Source: an uncultured bacterium
Lineage (GTDB): Bacteria; Patescibacteriota; Saccharimonadia; Saccharimonadales; Saccharimonadaceae
Assembly: GCA_938030735.1 (NCBI GenBank)
Contig: CALHIM010000001.1
Span: 1 to 6,051, forward strand
Direction of reading: 5' to 3'
DNA: 6,051 nt
The translations under genes and the position numbers were made by a program. Below are positions 3,436 to 6,051 of this stretch, piece after piece (the stretch's first letter is position 1; each line of letters begins with the position of its first letter). The notes under the pieces were generated by a model, which was not told the DNA's origin, did not search any database, and saw only the letters and a list, made by a program, of their open reading frames with translations.

Positions 3436-5655
3436 ATGAGACGGAAGTTCGAAGCCTTATCTTGGAGCGAGTTTCACTGGCAGCGACCGTTTGAGATAGA
3501 TGATGTCAAAGCTATGTTAGGGCAACTTGTCGGGTTAAGTCGCCGTAAAACCGTAATCTTTGAAATTCGAATCAAACAAAATAAGGTGCGCTATTTATTG
3601 GGAACAGAAGATCAAGACCGACCGTATATCCACCAGTTAATTCAATCACACCGTAAGATTCAGTTTTCGAAAGCTCCTAAACGTGAAGTGATGACTAGTG
3701 CTCGTCTAGTAAAAATCAAACAATCCCATTATGCCCTTAAAACTGATTCAGTGGAGAACATGATTCGTGCCAGCTTATCTCTGGCAAAAATACTCCAGCC
3801 AGATGAGACAGTAATGGTTCAGCTAGTGCTAGGCACAGGTTCACCACCTCGTCCACATCCAAAAGACCTGCCGAATTTATCTGCTAAATGGTATCAAGTA
3901 ATCACCAACAATGTCCCTGAACTATCTGAAAGCTCCAAGAAGCTTATGCGTCAAAAGTTGAATCAGTCTACTTTTAAATGTGAAATTAGACTTGGTGTCA
4001 GTTCACGCAGTATTTTACGAGCTAAAGAGCTTTTTGCGAGCTTGTTGAGTAGCTTTAGGATGTTAGAAACTACAGCTACAATCGAACTAAAACCTTTGGC
4101 TGTTCAGGGATTTAACCACGCACAACCGCCTTGGTCTTTCCCATATAGTTTATCCGTCTCAGACTTAGCTTGTTTCATGCTTTTACCTATTGGGGAAGAA
4201 AATATTGCAGGTGTGCCAAATGTTCACCCTAAATTAGTAACTCCGCCTTTGGGCTATAATATTAATCGGAAAACTCAGCGAAGTTTGGCGCAAACGGTTG
4301 AAAGTCAATCAAGACCAATTCAAATTTCGGCGCAAGCTGGCAAAAAGCACACCGTTTTTCTCGGCTCAACAGGTTGCGGCAAAACCACCACTATGAGTCA
4401 CTTGATTTTATCAGATATACAGTCGAAAAGTCACAGTATGGTTGTAGTTGATGCCAAAGGTCAACTCACTCATGAACTTTTAGAGCGCACATCAATTGAA
4501 CATGATGAAGATATAGTAGTCATCTCACCAACCGCCAAACGAGTTGTTGGTATAAACCCTTTTGAACTCACAAAACACGGTATCGAGCCAGAAGTTATCG
4601 CAGATTATCTACTGGAGCTATTTAAAGGGCTTTATCCTGAACATTTTGGAATTTACTCACTGGATATTCTATCGCACAGTTTTTTAACTCTAGCGCGCAT
4701 TCCAAACACTTCTTTAGTAATGCTGCCAAGTCTGCTGACTAATCAGTCCTTTCGAAATAAAATATTAAGAGAGTTAAAAGACCCTATCGGCTTGGAAAGT
4801 TTTTGGAACTGGTTTGAACTGCTTAGTGAAGCCCAACGTCACCAGATGTTAAACCCCATTTTGAATAAATTCCGACAGTTTTTGCTTCGCCCGCAACTTC
4901 GAGCTATGCTTGGACAAAGTAAACCTAGTTTTAGTTTAGTGGAAATTTTTCAATCTAGAAAGATTGTATTGATTCCCCTTAATAAAGCCGTGATCGGTTC
5001 AGAATCTGCGAAGCTAATTGGTAGCCTTATTACTTCTATGCTCTGGATGTTAATTTTGCGCCAGTCGTCAGTTGAGTCAAGCAAACGTCAATCGGTCTTT
5101 ATCTATATTGATGAAACACCGAGTTTCTTAGGAATCCCTAACGCTAACTTAGATGAAGCACTGTCCCAATCTCGCCAGTTTAATGTTGGCTGGAATATTG
5201 GCTTTCAACATCTTGCCCAGATGTCGCCCCAGTTAAAAGCTGGAATTGAATCTAATGTTGCGAATAAAATTGTTTTTGGCTTAAATCTTGATGAAGCCCG
5301 CGAAATGGCAAAATATACTCTGGAGATTGATAAAGAAGATTTTTACAGCTTACCGCCATTTTGGGCATATATTAGAACAGAAATCTCACCTAACACCTAC
5401 CGTTGGATTATCGGTAAAGCCTACCCACCTAAACTAAAAATTAGAGATAGTCGCACGCCTTTTTTGAATAGCTTAACCAAATATGGACAAAATATAACAG
5501 ATATTGAAGCTGAATTTGAAAGTTATACTTTTGAAAAACCGGCCTCAAAAGACAACAATTCGTCACAACAGCTAACAGATTTAGGGCGAAAGAAGCATTC
5601 CAATCGCTCTTCGAATCGTGTTGATGAAGAAAATCCGTCCACCCCTGACAAATAA
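3436..5655 (+). CDS. Conjugative coupling ATPase, VirD4/TraG-like
   Basis: This 739-aa protein is a type IV secretion coupling ATPase that would hand the relaxase-DNA complex to the transfer channel using ATP. Residues about 1-300 are a mixed domain without membrane helices. The RecA-like motor follows: Walker A GSTGCGKTT at residues 310-318 (K316, T317), a VVDAKG strand with D339 typical of TraG/VirD4 proteins, Walker B IYIDE with D559 and E560, and a GFQH motif with Q591. The segment NVANKIVFGLNLDEAREMAKY just after is also typical of the family. The tail from about residue 690 is polar and probably disordered. The start at 3436 is set by GGAGG inside the previous gene. The lack of N-terminal helices is unusual for VirD4 and fits a partner role for the 55-aa protein. 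The gene is intact, with motor residues present. Confidence 0.9.
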   Translation: MRRKFEALSWSEFHWQRPFEIDDVKAMLGQLVGLSRRKTVIFEIRIKQNKVRYLLGTEDQDRPYIHQLIQSHRKIQFSKAPKREVMTSARLVKIKQSHYALKTDSVENMIRASLSLAKILQPDETVMVQLVLGTGSPPRPHPKDLPNLSAKWYQVITNNVPELSESSKKLMRQKLNQSTFKCEIRLGVSSRSILRAKELFASLLSSFRMLETTATIELKPLAVQGFNHAQPPWSFPYSLSVSDLACFMLLPIGEENIAGVPNVHPKLVTPPLGYNINRKTQRSLAQTVESQSRPIQISAQAGKKHTVFLGSTGCGKTTTMSHLILSDIQSKSHSMVVVDAKGQLTHELLERTSIEHDEDIVVISPTAKRVVGINPFELTKHGIEPEVIADYLLELFKGLYPEHFGIYSLDILSHSFLTLARIPNTSLVMLPSLLTNQSFRNKILRELKDPIGLESFWNWFELLSEAQRHQMLNPILNKFRQFLLRPQLRAMLGQSKPSFSLVEIFQSRKIVLIPLNKAVIGSESAKLIGSLITSMLWMLILRQSSVESSKRQSVFIYIDETPSFLGIPNANLDEALSQSRQFNVGWNIGFQHLAQMSPQLKAGIESNVANKIVFGLNLDEAREMAKYTLEIDKEDFYSLPPFWAYIRTEISPNTYRWIIGKAYPPKLKIRDSRTPFLNSLTKYGQNITDIEAEFESYTFEKPASKDNNSSQQLTDLGRKKHSNRSSNRVDEENPSTPDK

Positions 5656-5748
5656 AGGTTTTTAGGATTTTTACTCACACGACTTACTCAGTAACTAAGC
5701 ACATTTTACGGGAGCACACCTTTTAAATTTTAATGGAGAACAAAACAG

Positions 5749-6051
5749 ATGAAATGGAATTACAAAACAGATAACGACACGCAAATTCTTTACTTTTTGA
5801 GTCAAGCAAGATTTGCGACAACTAACCAACTAGCCAGACTCTTTTTTGCCAGTAGCGTGAGAGCTGAAACCGCCATTCGCCGTGCTAATTTTGCACTGCA
5901 AAGTCTGAAGAAAGCTGGATTGGTTTCACACTTGAAACGGCGAGTTGGTGGCGCACGCCGTGGCTCTGCTTCTTATGTTTGGCAAATTACTTTTCAGGGA
6001 CTAAAATTTCTTAAAAACCAAGATGAAACTGTTGTTTTGCGCTATAAAAAT
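5749..6051 (+). CDS. Replication-relaxation family protein, 5' part
   Basis: The first 101 codons are in the window and the frame runs off its end. The ATG has GGAGA 9 nt upstream (5735-5739). Residues about 10-57 form a winged-helix-like unit (an ATTNQLARLFF helix, then a long helix ending LKKAGLVS). The wing contains GGARRGSASYVWQIT followed by a glycine-ended turn (TFQG), the pattern I associate with the replication-relaxation family (Replic_Relax). Members occur beside coupling ATPases on Gram-positive plasmids and ICEs and are thought to act in DNA processing at origins; their exact biochemistry is poorly known. The 93-nt gap from the ATPase gene holds no terminator, so it is likely in the same operon. 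The family call rests on pattern memory, supported by the context. Confidence 0.75.
   Translation, partial: MKWNYKTDNDTQILYFLSQARFATTNQLARLFFASSVRAETAIRRANFALQSLKKAGLVSHLKRRVGGARRGSASYVWQITFQGLKFLKNQDETVVLRYKN

Noticed and set aside
3176..5608. Shared 13-mer CATTCCAATCGCT at 3176 and 5596
   Set aside because: One such match is not surprising in a 6-kb window, and flanking bases do not continue the similarity.
5683..5699. Short dyad TTACT-C-AGTAA before the replication-relaxation gene
   Set aside because: The 5-bp arms have a 1-nt spacer that cannot form an RNA loop, and there is no T-run. It is too weak to call an operator or terminator.

Overview
The window comes from a low-GC Gram-positive bacterium, most likely of the Lactobacillales. 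The evidence is its AT-richness, strong AGGAGG-type ribosome binding sites, sigma-A-like promoters and short tightly packed membrane ORFs. The right half is part of a conjugative element (plasmid or ICE): a VirD4/TraG-like coupling ATPase (3436-5655) followed by the start of a replication-relaxation family gene (5749 to the window edge). Whether the element is integrated or extrachromosomal cannot be told, because no integrase, relaxase or Rep gene is visible.

Layout. 1-652 is AT-rich and non-coding. It holds two promoter-like signals (310-338, 486-514), a long imperfect hairpin (329-370) and a hairpin that would mask the ribosome binding site of the next gene. 653-1096 encodes a 147-aa unknown protein with a hydrophobic centre and a very basic tail. 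1097-1477 has no ORF but is dense in structure: a 12-bp inverted repeat, three imperfect direct repeats, a plus-strand terminator, and a minus-strand promoter with complete consensus elements. That promoter is aimed at a minus-strand terminator lying inside the 3' end of the 147-aa gene, which predicts an unannotated antisense RNA of about 275 nt. 1478-2515 (minus strand) encodes a 345-aa unknown protein. It diverges from the conjugation-side operon across a promoter region with a perfect 16-bp palindrome.

The plus-strand run then reads: 86-aa soluble helical protein, 64-aa single-pass membrane protein, a possible 19-aa peptide, 55-aa two-helix membrane protein, coupling ATPase, replication-relaxation protein. 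The ATPase has no membrane helix of its own and is tightly coupled to the 55-aa two-helix protein, so the two may form a split coupling protein.

The most novel candidate is 486-1364. A structured mRNA for a membrane-prone basic protein converges with an antisense RNA overlapping its 3' end, an arrangement like Bacillus type I toxin-antitoxin loci. This is inferred from sequence signals only.
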